Part shown: one piece after another, positions 25,301 through 31,468 of the stretch
Layout of the letters: every line of letters starts with the position of its first letter
Position numbering within the stretch: the first letter of the stretch is position 1
Source: Antedon mediterranea
Taxonomy: Eukaryota; Echinodermata; Crinoidea; Comatulida; Antedonidae
Length of the DNA: 64,000 nucleotides
Direction: 5' to 3'
Assembly: GCF_964355755.1 (NCBI RefSeq)
Contig: NC_092670.1
Coordinates: 7,093,001-7,157,000 of the forward strand
The notes under the pieces: generated by a model
Database searches by the model: none
Told to the model about the DNA's origin: nothing
What the model saw: the letters and a program-made list of their open reading frames with translations, nothing else
Position numbers and translations under genes: made by a program

Positions 25301-28300
25301 ATCAGGAAATCAATGTATACACCAAAAACATACATATGTTTAATGCCTAATACAAAGTTATGAAATTATTAGATCAATAATTATTTTAACGTATAATGAT
25401 ATAGAAATGCTTTGTGACCTGCTCTGGCAAAGTGAAACATAAGTCGAAAATTTAAATTTTTCAGATTTGTATTCTATCTGGTAGGAAATGTTATATCCTT
25501 TACAATGATACCAAACTTAATATTTAACATGAAGGGGATCCCGAGATATTGTACGTTAAGTCGAAGCATGTATAAAGAAATATAAAAATAACAGTTTTGA
25601 GAAAATCATGATTGAATGTCAATGTTATTTTATAAAACAACAACACAAATTAATATTTGATAATCTAATAGTGTATACTTTCTAAGTATCACACATTCAC
25701 AAAATATGATACAATGAAATGTTTTTTGGTAGGATATTGATTACTGTGACAATGCATACAAAAAAATATTTCCACATTCTATGTTAAGTACAAACTTGTG
25801 TTTCTTTTAAGCACTTGCTTAAAATGGTAAAAAAGGGGGTAAATTAATGTTTTTACACTAAAAAAACTGTATTATTCTTTAAGAATTAATCAAATGTATA
25901 TAATAAATTAAGTTATATAACATTAAATACCATTTCTTGAACTACTGGATTTAAGTACGTTCTTAAAAGTTACTTAAATAATTTAAATTTTAGTTGTGTA
26001 GTGCCTGCTGATTAGATAACAAATACAACTTAAATAACATTATGCGATTGCTTTAATCAATTAAATAATGGATATGTTTTAAGCACATACTAATGTATTA
26101 AGTTTGTTTTAAGCATTTACTTAAAATTGTGTAATGTTATGAAATTATGTTGGTGTAAGTGCATAATAATAGCCTACAATAACATGAATTAATACAATAC
26201 TTATTATGTAAAAACAATAAATATGGTAGGCCTATGTGATATGTAGGCAAATAAAAGTGCCACTTAGGCCTAGCCTACCTATCCTAGCTAGGCCTATTTG
26301 CCCTGCAACCTACCTAGCTAGCCTACCTAGGCCTAGCTAGTCTAGTCTAGACCTGCTAGGCCTACCCTAGGGCCTAGCTAGGCTAGGACAAGTAGGCCTA
26401 GAAGGACCCAGCCTGGAGTCCATAAGGCTACTTAGTAGGCCTAGGCTAGTCACTACACTGACTGTAATAATTTAATATCATAGGTCCTTTGCTACTCTCA
26501 TTATGTTTTTATTTTTTAGTCATTGTATTTGGCCTAGGCCTAGACCCTAGACTAGATCAATCGATTATCCTAAATCTGAATTGTTTACACTCTCTTCTCC
26601 GCGTAAAAAGTAAACAGGTCAAAGGTCATTGTAAGGATAAGCCAATTACAGTACTGTATTTCTACTACGCGCTAGCCATTACGTGGCGTATCCTTGACAA
26701 CGGATTTCTGTTGTGTAAAAATCACGTCAGAGAAGCTTTTTACCTCCTCTAATTCCCGCCGAAGAAGCCAAAAATATTGAAAACCACTTGAAATACCCAC
26801 TGAATATGGCTTATGAATATTTAAATTTTCAGACTCTACCATGTTTCTAAAGGTAGCTATACCAATATTTTCATAAACTGCACAGTTTTCTAACAGTGTT
26901 TCATGCACTTTATTTCATTTTTTTGCAACAAAATGAAATCAAGACAAAAAAGGTACTCATTAAAATCACTTATTTAGCCCTTTTATAAACTTAATTCACA
27001 CAAAATGAAACTTGATCTTGATTCTTAAATAGTTGTAAATTCCAAAAAGGGGAAAACCCTATTTTCACCAAGATAGTGATTTTTAACTTACATAGTACTT
27101 CTATAGGTCAATACACTGAATAAAGATCAGCGAGTTATGTTTCACTATGCCAGAGCAGGTCACCTTTACTATTGCACCTTTTATATAAATTCTAGGGAAA
27201 ATTAGTTTAGGCAATGCTTCATCTGTTACATTTTGAAACCATCATTATACCAATATTTAATCATTGGGCCGCATCTTTGTACGCAATGGGAAATGATAAA
27301 ATATGCTTTATTTATTACAACTACTTTAAACCACAGGACATATCAAACCATTAACATTAATATTCAAAGAAGGGAAAAAGTGGTGAAAAAAAAAATTATG
27401 AAACAAATGATGCAAAATTCTAGTAGTAATACAGTTGGTTTTTAATATGTAATGATGACTGTTTGTTAATTATAGTTTATATAGCTTTTATAATGTATTG
27501 ATTACAGGTCTACCATCTGTGATTGTTGCGATAACTGTTGGTGTTGACGTCGACAATTATGCCAATACAAAGCATTAGTAAGTGACAAGACCATTTAAAA
27601 AAGAATCCCTCTTTATTCTTCTTAATTCAAGCTTCTAACTGTGCTTATTCATGCTTTGCATCTCTAGTATTTATTATGATCAAGGCTCATTTGACGGATT
27701 TCCTTTACGGTTTTATATTATATATGTTTTCATTGTCTTATATTGTAACTTTATAGTTGCCTCCAAATAAATATTGTTGTTTGTAGGAATATGCAGTACT
27801 ATATTCTTTAATGTACTACAATACAGAATAAACCACTTTTATTTATATCCACAATTTTTTTTTCAGTTGCTTTCTTGTTGTAACCCGTATGTATTACAGC
27901 GTAGCATTACCTATTGCCATCTTATTACTCTTCAACGTGGTTGTATTTATTATGGTAATGTACAGTCTAAGCAAACTTGGTAACGTTGCAAAACAAGCTC
28001 ACCGAATTCGGAAAAAAAACAATGGCATGCATTTACTACAGAATGCTGTGTGTATATCGGTAGTGATGGGAATGACGTGGCTTATTGGATTCTTTGCAAT
28101 TGGTAGTGCCTCCGAGATGATCCAGATACTCTTCTGTATTTTGAATTCCTTTCAAGGATTTTTTATATTTCTTATGTATTGTTTAAGAAGTAAAGATATT
28201 CGTAAATTTTGGGTAGAAAAAACTCGTAATAGATTGAAATCAATGTCGTCAACTTTTAAAGGAACCAAAAACAGCACCCTGTATTCCAGTGGACGTAAAA

Positions 28301-28449
28301 GTAATTCAACGGGTTTGAACACATCTAAAAAAGTTCCTGAGTTTTCATCGAACCAAACAAGTTCAGATTTTAGAAATTATACAAATAGCAACCAGGTATC
28401 CTTTGGCAAATCTTCAAATGTTTCTAATGACTTAAGTTATCGGAGATAA
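617..28449 (+). CDS. HYR-rich adhesion GPCR, whole visible gene (20 exons, 5' partial)
   Basis: Twenty exons with AG acceptors and GT (once GC) donors join without a phase break into about 1434 residues plus a stop. Order: six HYR domains, EGF, Ig-like, SEA-like, GAIN, GPS, seven transmembrane helices, 90-residue cytoplasmic tail. Family knowledge: adhesion GPCRs are plasma-membrane receptors that cleave themselves at the GPS, and the stub after the cut acts as a tethered agonist. HYR, EGF and Ig modules are usually adhesive or ligand-binding. HYR to Ig exons are all phase 1-1, which suits exon duplication and shuffling. Introns carry Z, DIRS, LINE and Helitron-like insertions. The ligand, G protein and subfamily cannot be told from sequence. 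SEA plus Ig recalls ADGRF-type receptors, but the HYR array is unlike the vertebrate members. Confidence 0.9.
1074..1690. repeat. 35-bp minisatellite of element Z (copy 1)
   Basis: About 17 units of a 35-bp repeat made of two related halves, CGTAACCACCAACAATGG and TGTAACCTCCACAGCAA. The same array occurs in reverse at 18548-19026 inside Z copy 2, so it belongs to the transposon. Long open frames on both strands here are by-products of the repeat. Confidence 0.9.
1884..2707. mobile_element. MITE M, intact copy (824 bp)
   Basis: Bounded by inverted ends AGCCCCTTTCTCACAG and CTGTGAGAAAGGGGCT. Subterminal zones carry repeated CCGGTAT/CCGGCAT words. No transposase frame. It is inserted in the repeat block of element Z, since Z copy 2 is continuous at the matching place. 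The same element occurs in reverse at 53070-57877, where another transposon interrupts it. That comparison shows this copy to be the uninterrupted form. Confidence 0.85.
3340..3545 (+). repeat. possible decayed SINE fragment
   Basis: The segment near 3495-3515 (TACCGAAGAGGTCACC) resembles the tail of the SINE at 55606-55940 (GACTGAAGAGGTCACCC). A TTGGGTTCAAAACCG stretch near 3294 resembles a tRNA B box. The match is short and the assignment weak. Confidence 0.3.
3652..3894 (+). CDS. gene 1 exon: HYR domain 2
   Basis: Acceptor tttaacag before 3652, donor CAAG|GTTAGT. The 243 nt are phase 1-1. It reads VITDCPPDM at the start, [13 protein letters not shown] in the middle and [10 protein letters not shown] at the end, the same skeleton as the other HYR exons. 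Confidence 0.9.
3895..4407 (+). other. gene 1 intron with (TA)n tract
   Basis: AT-rich intron with no recognisable element. A (TA)15 microsatellite (4363-4393) ends 14 nt before the acceptor TTTAG at 4403-4407, so length changes there would fall in the splice-acceptor region. Confidence 0.7.
4408..4659 (+). CDS. gene 1 exon: HYR domain 3
   Basis: Acceptor gtttag before 4408, donor ATTG|GTAAGA. The 252 nt are phase 1-1. It shows the HYR start [16 protein letters not shown], the inner INWTVP strand and the end [11 protein letters not shown]. Confidence 0.9.
4862..5110 (+). CDS. gene 1 exon: HYR domain 4
   Basis: Acceptor aatag before 4862, donor ATAG|GTACGA. The 249 nt are phase 1-1. Motifs: [36 protein letters not shown] and [10 protein letters not shown]. 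Confidence 0.9.
5243..5485 (+). CDS. gene 1 exon: HYR domain 5
   Basis: Acceptor tctatag before 5243, donor GAAG|GTAATT. The 243 nt are phase 1-1. Motifs: [45 protein letters not shown] and [10 protein letters not shown]. Confidence 0.9.
5610..5849 (+). CDS. gene 1 exon: HYR domain 6 (GC donor)
   Basis: Acceptor ctaatag before 5610. The exon reads [33 protein letters not shown] and TCQFEIKIG. No GT donor keeps the phase. AGGAG|GCAAGT at 5849/5850 gives 240 nt, phase 1-1, and is the consensus form of a GC-AG intron. Confidence 0.85.
5850..6227 (+). other. gene 1 GC-AG intron
   Basis: Starts GCAAGT and ends TTTTCACAG. No repeat or gene is recognised inside it. Confidence 0.75.
6228..6341 (+). 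CDS. gene 1 exon: EGF-like domain
   Basis: Acceptor ttcacag, donor CCAG|GTATCT. The 114 nt are phase 1-1 and encode one EGF module with six cysteines: [13 protein letters not shown], then FECNCP and GNLCQ. It lacks the usual calcium-binding consensus at its N-terminus. Confidence 0.9.
6664..6930 (+). CDS. gene 1 exon: Ig-like domain
   Basis: Acceptor tatttag before 6664, donor AAAG|GTACAC. The 267 nt are phase 1-1. It shows the Ig pattern STVTFEC, a core W in DWRWYKDD, and the D/Q-G-Y-Y-x-C end as [13 protein letters not shown] single Ig set between EGF and the SEA-like module. Confidence 0.88.
7147..7250. repeat. 33-bp minisatellite, left part
   Basis: About three copies of a 33-bp unit containing ACTCAGACATACGTGTTAAT. 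The array continues at 13404-13806; the DIRS element and a foldback have split it. Confidence 0.9.
7438..7565. repeat. internal complementary region (ICR) of the DIRS element
   Basis: 7438-7520 is a perfect 83-bp inverted copy of the element end 7251-7333. 7521-7565 is a 45-bp inverted copy of the other end (12286-12330). In DIRS-1 such a region is thought to help align and circularise the element during replication. The loop between the 83-bp arms is 7334-7437. Confidence 0.9.
7640..8803 (-). pseudogene. DIRS tyrosine recombinase, frameshifted near the C-terminus
   Basis: Open from 8803 to 7724. Core motifs: [17 protein letters not shown] in the SAM-like N-terminal part, [12 protein letters not shown] with the first catalytic Arg, and [12 protein letters not shown] as the H-x-x-R box. 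The frame stops just after EILKHIG. Shifting one base restores a tail with RYYNKPIDN, where the nucleophilic Tyr is expected, to about 7640. The enzyme is therefore broken just before its catalytic tyrosine. In active elements it inserts the circular DNA copy. It overlaps the end of pol by about 360 nt in another frame, normal for DIRS elements. Confidence 0.88.
8443..10629 (-). pseudogene. DIRS reverse transcriptase / RNase H
   Basis: One frame of about 729 codons with a single in-frame TGA near 10051 ([16 protein letters not shown]). The RT fingers read [19 protein letters not shown]. The catalytic box is LGYIDDSF, the YxDD form. RNase H shows [11 protein letters not shown] and [17 protein letters not shown] conserved DIRS tail follows ([31 protein letters not shown]). 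In active elements it makes the cDNA. It overlaps gag by 115 nt in a different frame, so separate translation or frameshifting would be needed. Nearly intact apart from the stop. Confidence 0.9.
10515..11516 (-). pseudogene. DIRS gag-like ORF with one in-frame stop
   Basis: Starts [20 protein letters not shown] at 11516 and runs about 333 codons in one frame to 10515, broken only by a TAG near 11282. The N-terminus is acidic and helical. The C-terminus is basic and Arg/Gly-rich ([30 protein letters not shown]), which suits nucleic-acid binding. No CCHC zinc knuckle is seen, as usual for DIRS gag. Confidence 0.82.
12256..12330. repeat. DIRS inverted terminal repeat, right-hand end
   Basis: The inward minus-strand reading begins ATTCTACCATATCAACAGTG and continues to GACCAGTGTCC. 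It pairs with 7295-7364 with scattered mismatches, and its outer 45 bp pair with the ICR second half. Confidence 0.88.
12333..13400. mobile_element. foldback element FB1 (MULE-like, non-autonomous)
   Basis: Begins GGGTGTCACGAAAGCTC and ends in the inverse. The two ends match over about 90 bp, and shorter inverted matches continue inward (12424-12460 with 13035-13078; 12605-12660 with 12842-12895), so most of the 1.07 kb can fold on itself. It is flanked by a 10-bp direct repeat with one mismatch, GGTAGAATAA (12323-12332) and GGTAGAAGAA (13401-13410). Ten-base duplications with long inverted arms are typical of Mutator-like foldbacks. No transposase frame. It hit the last bases of the DIRS element, so it is younger. 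Confidence 0.8.
13404..13806. repeat. 33-bp minisatellite, main part
   Basis: About 12 copies of the unit TAATAACACTCAGACATACG plus TGTTAATGCCATG, nearly identical to each other. Because 33 is a multiple of three, open frames run through on both strands (11-residue repeats such as [11 protein letters not shown]). These are not genes. Confidence 0.95.
14143..14255 (+). CDS. gene 1 exon: start of SEA-like module
   Basis: Acceptor tatacag, donor TTTG|GTAGGT. The 113 nt go from phase 1 to phase 0. It reads [18 protein letters not shown] then [15 protein letters not shown], a beta strand followed by a helix as in SEA domains. It continues in the exon at 19298, after a 5-kb transposon-filled intron. 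Confidence 0.8.
14850..14990. repeat. 52-bp tandem repeat inside element Z
   Basis: About three units containing GTGAGCCGGAGGTTGCGC and CTGTACTGGTTGTATCAC. The matching block in Z copy 1 (1800-1883 plus 2708-2790) hosts MITE M. Confidence 0.8.
15138..16352 (+). CDS. LINE ORF, first part: 2A-like leader, PHD finger, AP endonuclease
   Basis: From the ATG at 15138, about 404 codons. A hydrophobic leader ends in [11 protein letters not shown], close to the 2A ribosome-skipping consensus D-V/I-E-x-N-P-G-P but with Ser for Glu. A PHD-type zinc finger follows (CDPCGLC, CCDGC, WYHIKC, WHCYSC). The endonuclease carries [36 protein letters not shown] and GLSDHFLTF, the usual catalytic set of APE-type LINEs, which nicks target DNA. 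The frame runs off at an A8 run near 16334 (one-base slip), then stops. The frame is open back to the element's 5' end, so an upstream start is possible. Confidence 0.88.
   Translation: MILVLSGDISSNPGPTTCDPCGLCSGSVKSNQRGICCDGCDSWYHIKCANISIKEYNRLAKSDSDWHCYSCMVPIFSDSLFEDDTINISDVSYTELLNANLENEDRLLNEMECKLLCGKGLIFIHLNVRSLRNKIDQIREIAKNTNASVIAISESWLDDSINDVEIKIEHFSIERKDRNGKGGGVCLYIRNTISYSVRNDLDREDIECKWIDIILPKSKPILTGVCYRPPKQGTFFNCLENLLMTVGNFIAQEIIILGDFNVNVLNCNRNNYESVTNFCNIFGLEQLITEPTRISDNNSSAIDLIFASDPLKIKASGVIPIGLSDHFLTFCRRKRTNIISGIHRTIDVRSMKNYSSDSLTHMLNSIDWSDCISLTCVQSSWDTFKDKFLRIIDSIAPKKKLGLK
16353..18346 (+). pseudogene. LINE reverse transcriptase and C-terminal domain, broken frames
   Basis: After the frameshift the protein continues in pieces: a basic linker (16409-16711), RT (16747-17742) and a C-terminal part (from about 17725 to 18346). 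RT motifs are complete: [58 protein letters not shown] and the catalytic [11 protein letters not shown]. The C-terminal [19 protein letters not shown] and the YNTR/SWNHLP segments are typical of CR1/L2-like LINEs. Breaks near 16350, 16710 and 17735 stop translation of a full polyprotein. Confidence 0.88.
18548..19026. repeat. 35-bp minisatellite of element Z (copy 2)
   Basis: About 13 units of GGTGGTTACGTTGCTGT plus GGAGGTTACACCATTGTT. Inverse of 1074-1690. Confidence 0.9.
19298..19499 (+). CDS. gene 1 exon: rest of SEA-like module
   Basis: Acceptor tttacag, donor ACAG|GTAAGA. The 202 nt go from phase 0 to phase 1. It reads [18 protein letters not shown], a SEA-type strand (S-G-S-V-x-V/A pattern), then [16 protein letters not shown]. 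Classic SEA domains cleave at G-S-V-V-V. The related SGSVIAN here differs, so cleavage is uncertain. Confidence 0.82.
19643..19744 (+). CDS. gene 1 exon: cysteine-containing linker
   Basis: Acceptor ttaaag, donor AATT|GTAAGT. The 102 nt are phase 1-1. It has two cysteines (SCEKEI and EVCPES) in an acidic context. No domain assigned. Confidence 0.75.
20049..20176 (+). CDS. gene 1 exon: Cys-rich start of GAIN region
   Basis: Acceptor aaatag, donor TATG|GTAAGT. The 128 nt go from phase 1 to phase 0. It reads [19 protein letters not shown] then [16 protein letters not shown]. The helical end suits GAIN subdomain A. Confidence 0.8.
20700..20849 (+). CDS. gene 1 exon: GAIN subdomain A (1)
   Basis: Acceptor tgtgcag, donor TGAA|GTGAGT. 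The 150 nt are phase 0-0. Helical, Thr-rich sequence [16 protein letters not shown] and [15 protein letters not shown], typical of the alpha-helical half of GAIN. Confidence 0.85.
20967..21333 (+). CDS. gene 1 exon: GAIN subdomain A/B
   Basis: Acceptor ttacag, donor AATG|GTATGT. The 367 nt go from phase 0 to phase 1. Helices ([26 protein letters not shown]) pass into beta strands ([20 protein letters not shown]). Confidence 0.87.
21548..21723 (+). CDS. gene 1 exon: GAIN subdomain B
   Basis: Acceptor ttaacag, donor TGAG|GTAAGT. The 176 nt go from phase 1 to phase 0. Strands [16 protein letters not shown] and [11 protein letters not shown] with [12 protein letters not shown] match the GAIN B sheet just before a GPS. 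Confidence 0.87.
22190..23503 (-). mobile_element. Helitron-like element, family Y copy 1
   Basis: Minus-strand reading starts TCTATATATAAATTATGG at 23503 and ends in a GCGAGCGAAGCGAGC-type hairpin and CTAG at 22190, flanked by A and T. These are Helitron-style ends, with no protein coding. The body matches 32890-34366. A perfect 36-bp inverted repeat (23059-23094 with 23472-23507) sits at its 5' end. It lies in the intron before the GPS exon. Confidence 0.6.
23634..23798 (+). CDS. gene 1 exon: GPS motif
   Basis: Acceptor cttctag, donor GATG|GTAAGT. The 165 nt are phase 0-0. The GPS is complete: [30 protein letters not shown]. Four cysteines and the H-L-T cleavage triad are present, so self-cleavage between Leu and Thr is expected from family knowledge. 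The Stachel would start TNFAILM. Confidence 0.93.
24081..24199 (+). CDS. gene 1 exon: TM1
   Basis: Acceptor tttag, donor ACAG|GTAAGG. The 119 nt go from phase 0 to phase 2. Short linker, then [19 protein letters not shown], the first membrane helix, beginning in the family style (I-T-Y-I-G). Confidence 0.92.
24756..25018 (+). CDS. gene 1 exon: TM2 and TM3
   Basis: Acceptor tttcag, donor TGGG|GTAAGT. The 263 nt go from phase 2 to phase 1. ICL1 [12 protein letters not shown]2 [17 protein letters not shown], the conserved Cys (STCTAIAG) for the ECL2 disulfide, and TM3 [17 protein letters not shown]. That last segment is the secretin/adhesion-type helix. Confidence 0.92.
25019..27507 (+). other. 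large gene 1 intron with AGGCCTA-rich tract
   Basis: AT-rich intron. 26226-26560 is a dense cluster of AGGCCTA/CTAGGCCTA words, a low-complexity motif seen throughout the window (for example 47730-47780, 54636-54659). No exon or complete transposon is recognised. Confidence 0.6.
26226..26560. repeat. AGGCCTA-rich low-complexity tract
   Basis: Dozens of overlapping CTAGGCCTA, CTAGCTAGG and CCTACCTA words with little intervening sequence. Locally GC-richer than the flanks. Confidence 0.75.
27508..27577 (+). CDS. gene 1 exon: TM4
   Basis: Acceptor attacag, donor ATTA|GTAAGT. The 70 nt go from phase 1 to phase 2. [14 protein letters not shown] is TM4, and DNYANTKH begins the second extracellular loop. 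Confidence 0.9.
27867..28449 (+). CDS. gene 1 last exon: ECL2, TM5-TM7, cytoplasmic tail
   Basis: Acceptor tttcag in phase 2. The spliced HYCF supplies the ECL2 cysteine. TM5 is [22 protein letters not shown]6 [18 protein letters not shown] with the family G-M-T-W, and TM7 [17 protein letters not shown] with the hallmark N-S-x-Q-G-F-F-I-F. The tail of about 90 residues is basic, then Ser/Thr/Asn-rich (phosphorylation-prone), ending NDLSYRR and TAA at 28447-28449. No clear AATAAA lies close behind, so the mRNA end is undefined. Confidence 0.93.
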
Positions 28450-31410
28450 CAATTCAACACATACAAACAAAAACCTGTTTTCACCCCTTCCTTCCCTTCA
28501 GATACCTGATAACCGCAATTTTACTCCTTTTAAAGTATTGTTAATGTTTTTATAAAGCCGTTTTTGTTTTAATAGCCTCCATTCTTTCTCCGTAATAATT
28601 TTAATGATATTTATAATTGAAAATTCCTCATTTTCTTCCTCAAATATTCCTCATTAATTATAATAGATAATAATCAATGTGTTTAGCTTTTCTAAAAAAT
28701 ATAATGAACATTTGTATAATATGTGCACTTATTACGTTATTATTACTATTGTAATGTATTATGATATAAATATATAAACATTATCTTCCAATGTATAATA
28801 TTTTAGTTAAATTATATATTGGTATCATTATTATGTCTTATTTTAATAGTGCTTTTGCGCTTCACATTATTACTCGGAATCACATAATGTATATTGACAT
28901 GCTCCTAAGTATAATTATATATCTGTATATACAATTACTATAAAACGATATTTTACCAAAAATGTTTAAGTTACATTATTCAGATTTTATAATTATTATA
29001 TTGTACCAACATTTTATTAATAACTTACTATTCTGTATTACATATACGCTATTTTTGATAATCAGTTTTAATTAGAATTATAGAATGCTGTTTCACCTGA
29101 TAACAAACCTCCTAAAGACATGTTTGTTGTTTTTGCTTTTTTAATGAATTTTAAGATATATATATATATGAGATATTAAGACATGGATTAGACAGACATG
29201 TACAAGGAAATACTGTATAACAATGTAGGCCTACTATACAACAATGTACTATATAGCAATGTACCGTAATAATCTATTTTTGTTCGACACCAAATATATG
29301 CTCCAGTTTGACATATTCTAAAATACACCGTACAATCACCTTCCCCTTCATAATACGTCATTAAAATATCTAAAGCAATTTAACTTCGAATTTCAGTGTA
29401 TGATTTTGTTTTAATTTTAAGAATTGCATACTCGGATCGTTTGCATTTTGTAGTAATCGCGTGAACGTTGTTTTTATATTGGTTTTTTTAATAATTATTA
29501 TTCGATTTATGCTGGTACCGTTTCGTACTTTTGTTATTTTTGTAATCGTTTACGTTGCTGTTTTTGTGCTGTTGATATTTCCGATTTTGTTTTGTAGTCA
29601 TTTTGTACTTGTCTCGTTCGTAACACCTGAAATAAATTTAGCGCCGAGGGTAACTAACCAATCGTAGCATTGTATGTAAATGATTACGTATTAAGCCAGC
29701 TGCACTGTACGTGAAACATGTCACCGTACATACGCAAATTACAGACACGAATTACATATTCTTTTTTTCCTATTGGAAGGTACTACTGAAGGTGAGAATT
29801 CATGTTTTATTTGTGCAATGTGATGTTTCAATCAATCGTAGGGTGACGATTAGGGAGACATTACCAGTGTCCAAATCGTACTCGACGTGTATGTCATGTT
29901 TAACTTTCTATCTCATAAGTCGCCCACAACTGATAAACCAGTCCATCGGTGAGCGAATTAAGACAGTGGACTCCATCGTCATCAAACCTGGAAGGGTTCG
30001 AGGTCCACTCGCTTATTTTATGGTTCTGGTAATAACGTTTTCTCGGATAAGGACTAAACTATAGGTCTATTTGCACGCACAATGTTCGCTGAACAAAAAA
30101 AAAACATAGTACATTTTTCAAAACGAGTAGGTAACTAGCTACTGTAGTGGTGGTTCACATGCAGCCACTGTCGTGGACAGAGGCGAGGACGTCATAAGAG
30201 CAGAATAAATAAAGAAGAATACACCCAAATGCTATATTGTATAGTTTGCTTTGGTGGAGTAATATAACAACTTTTATTTGGAATCAACACATTGGTAATA
30301 ATAAAAAAGCTCTTGCTGGTCTTCATTAAAGAAAGAAAAAATTGTATCATTATCCAAATACATACAATCATTGATTATTGTTTATAAATACATTGCTCCC
30401 CTTTGATTATTGTAATGTTATATGTAAAGTAACCAAACAGAAAAAAATCGATGTGTTAAAATCACAGCAATTAATTACAAGATATGTTTCAAGTTATATA
30501 GCAATGTAGTAAAAACTAAACTGGATCTATTTCAACATAAAATTACTTTGACAGGTCTATTGATATTTTTACAGTTTGTAAAGAAAGTACTGAATAATAG
30601 AAAAATTTGTGGAATTTTGTTATTATCGTTTCCTAATTGTACTGCATACGGCAGTTACACAGTAAATGTCACGGTTACTTTTAAATCATCGTATCGGAGA
30701 AATGGTAACAAAATATCAAGCAGAATGTGCAAAGGTATAAAACTACATAATAATATTCATACATCAATATCTCAATCATTTGAGGTACTGTATAGTGAAC
30801 TATGAACCACGATGAAAGCTACTTTAAAAACAAACAATTCTCTGTACAGTGTCTAGATTTCTCCGGTATTATAGAAGTTTTTTGGTAATATAGCATCACA
30901 TTTGTTTTAAATGTATATCCTAGTATTCTACCATGACCTTACCATTTTCATGACACTGAGCATCGAGTATTTAAAAAAGGCATTTGATAGAATAGGTAAC
31001 TCCGAGTAACCCTTCTAAACATATTGTTGCATGACTTCCTTGTACCTATCGACCTGGTATTTTCTAGTTTATGATGTTTTCTAGAGAATATTCAAAAGAA
31101 ACTCACTATAGAATAAACAAGGAAGCTACAGGTAGTTCATAAAGCAGTAATAGGTTTATATTTATTTAGTATTTCTTGGTTCAAATTCAATCGATCCTAC
31201 TAATCAGTACTATTCCTTTGTAGATACACAATGTCACCCCTTGAGCATATTGATCATTTGAACCCCCTGGTACTAGTTAAACAAATCAAATCAAGCATTT
31301 ATAGGCCTAAAGCATTATACATTTATCAATTATTTCCTGGTTCAAACAACGTTCTGTTCATCCCAAAAGAGTCAAACTATGAGACATTATCTTCTTTGCA
31401 TTTATATGAA
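28450..31410. other. 3' UTR and intergenic region between genes 1 and 2
   Basis: AT-rich. The first part must hold the gene 1 3' UTR. An ATTAAA at about 29351 and AATAAA at about 29633 are possible but distant poly(A) signals. A decayed SINE lies at 29940-30235. No supported gene; short frames here lack motifs. Confidence 0.55.
29940..30235 (+). repeat. tRNA-derived SINE, decayed copy
   Basis: Resembles the SINE at 55606-55940: ATTAAGACAGTGGA after a damaged A box, B box GGGTTCGAGG (29994-30003), then TTCTCGGATAAGGACTA and the shared body. The A box (GGTGAGCGAATTAAG) is diverged. Confidence 0.7.
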
Positions 31411-31468
31411 ATGTTACTAACATTTCTGATTTTGATATTTGGAATTTTTAATTCTGTCAATTCCCAAA
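31411..31468 (+). CDS. gene 2 candidate first exon A (signal peptide)
   Basis: ATG at 31411 gives MLLTFLILIFGIFNSVNSQ, a hydrophobic secretion signal, ending in phase 1 at CAAA|GTGAGT. Exon B at 32111 encodes an almost identical peptide with the same donor. Surrounding DNA is duplicated too, so these are alternative or redundant first exons. An upstream in-frame ATG at 31231 would bury the signal and is less likely. Confidence 0.7.

Noticed and set aside
31231-31410. Upstream in-frame ATG extending gene 2 first exon A
   Set aside because: It would add about 60 unconserved residues before the signal peptide; exon B starts directly at the signal.
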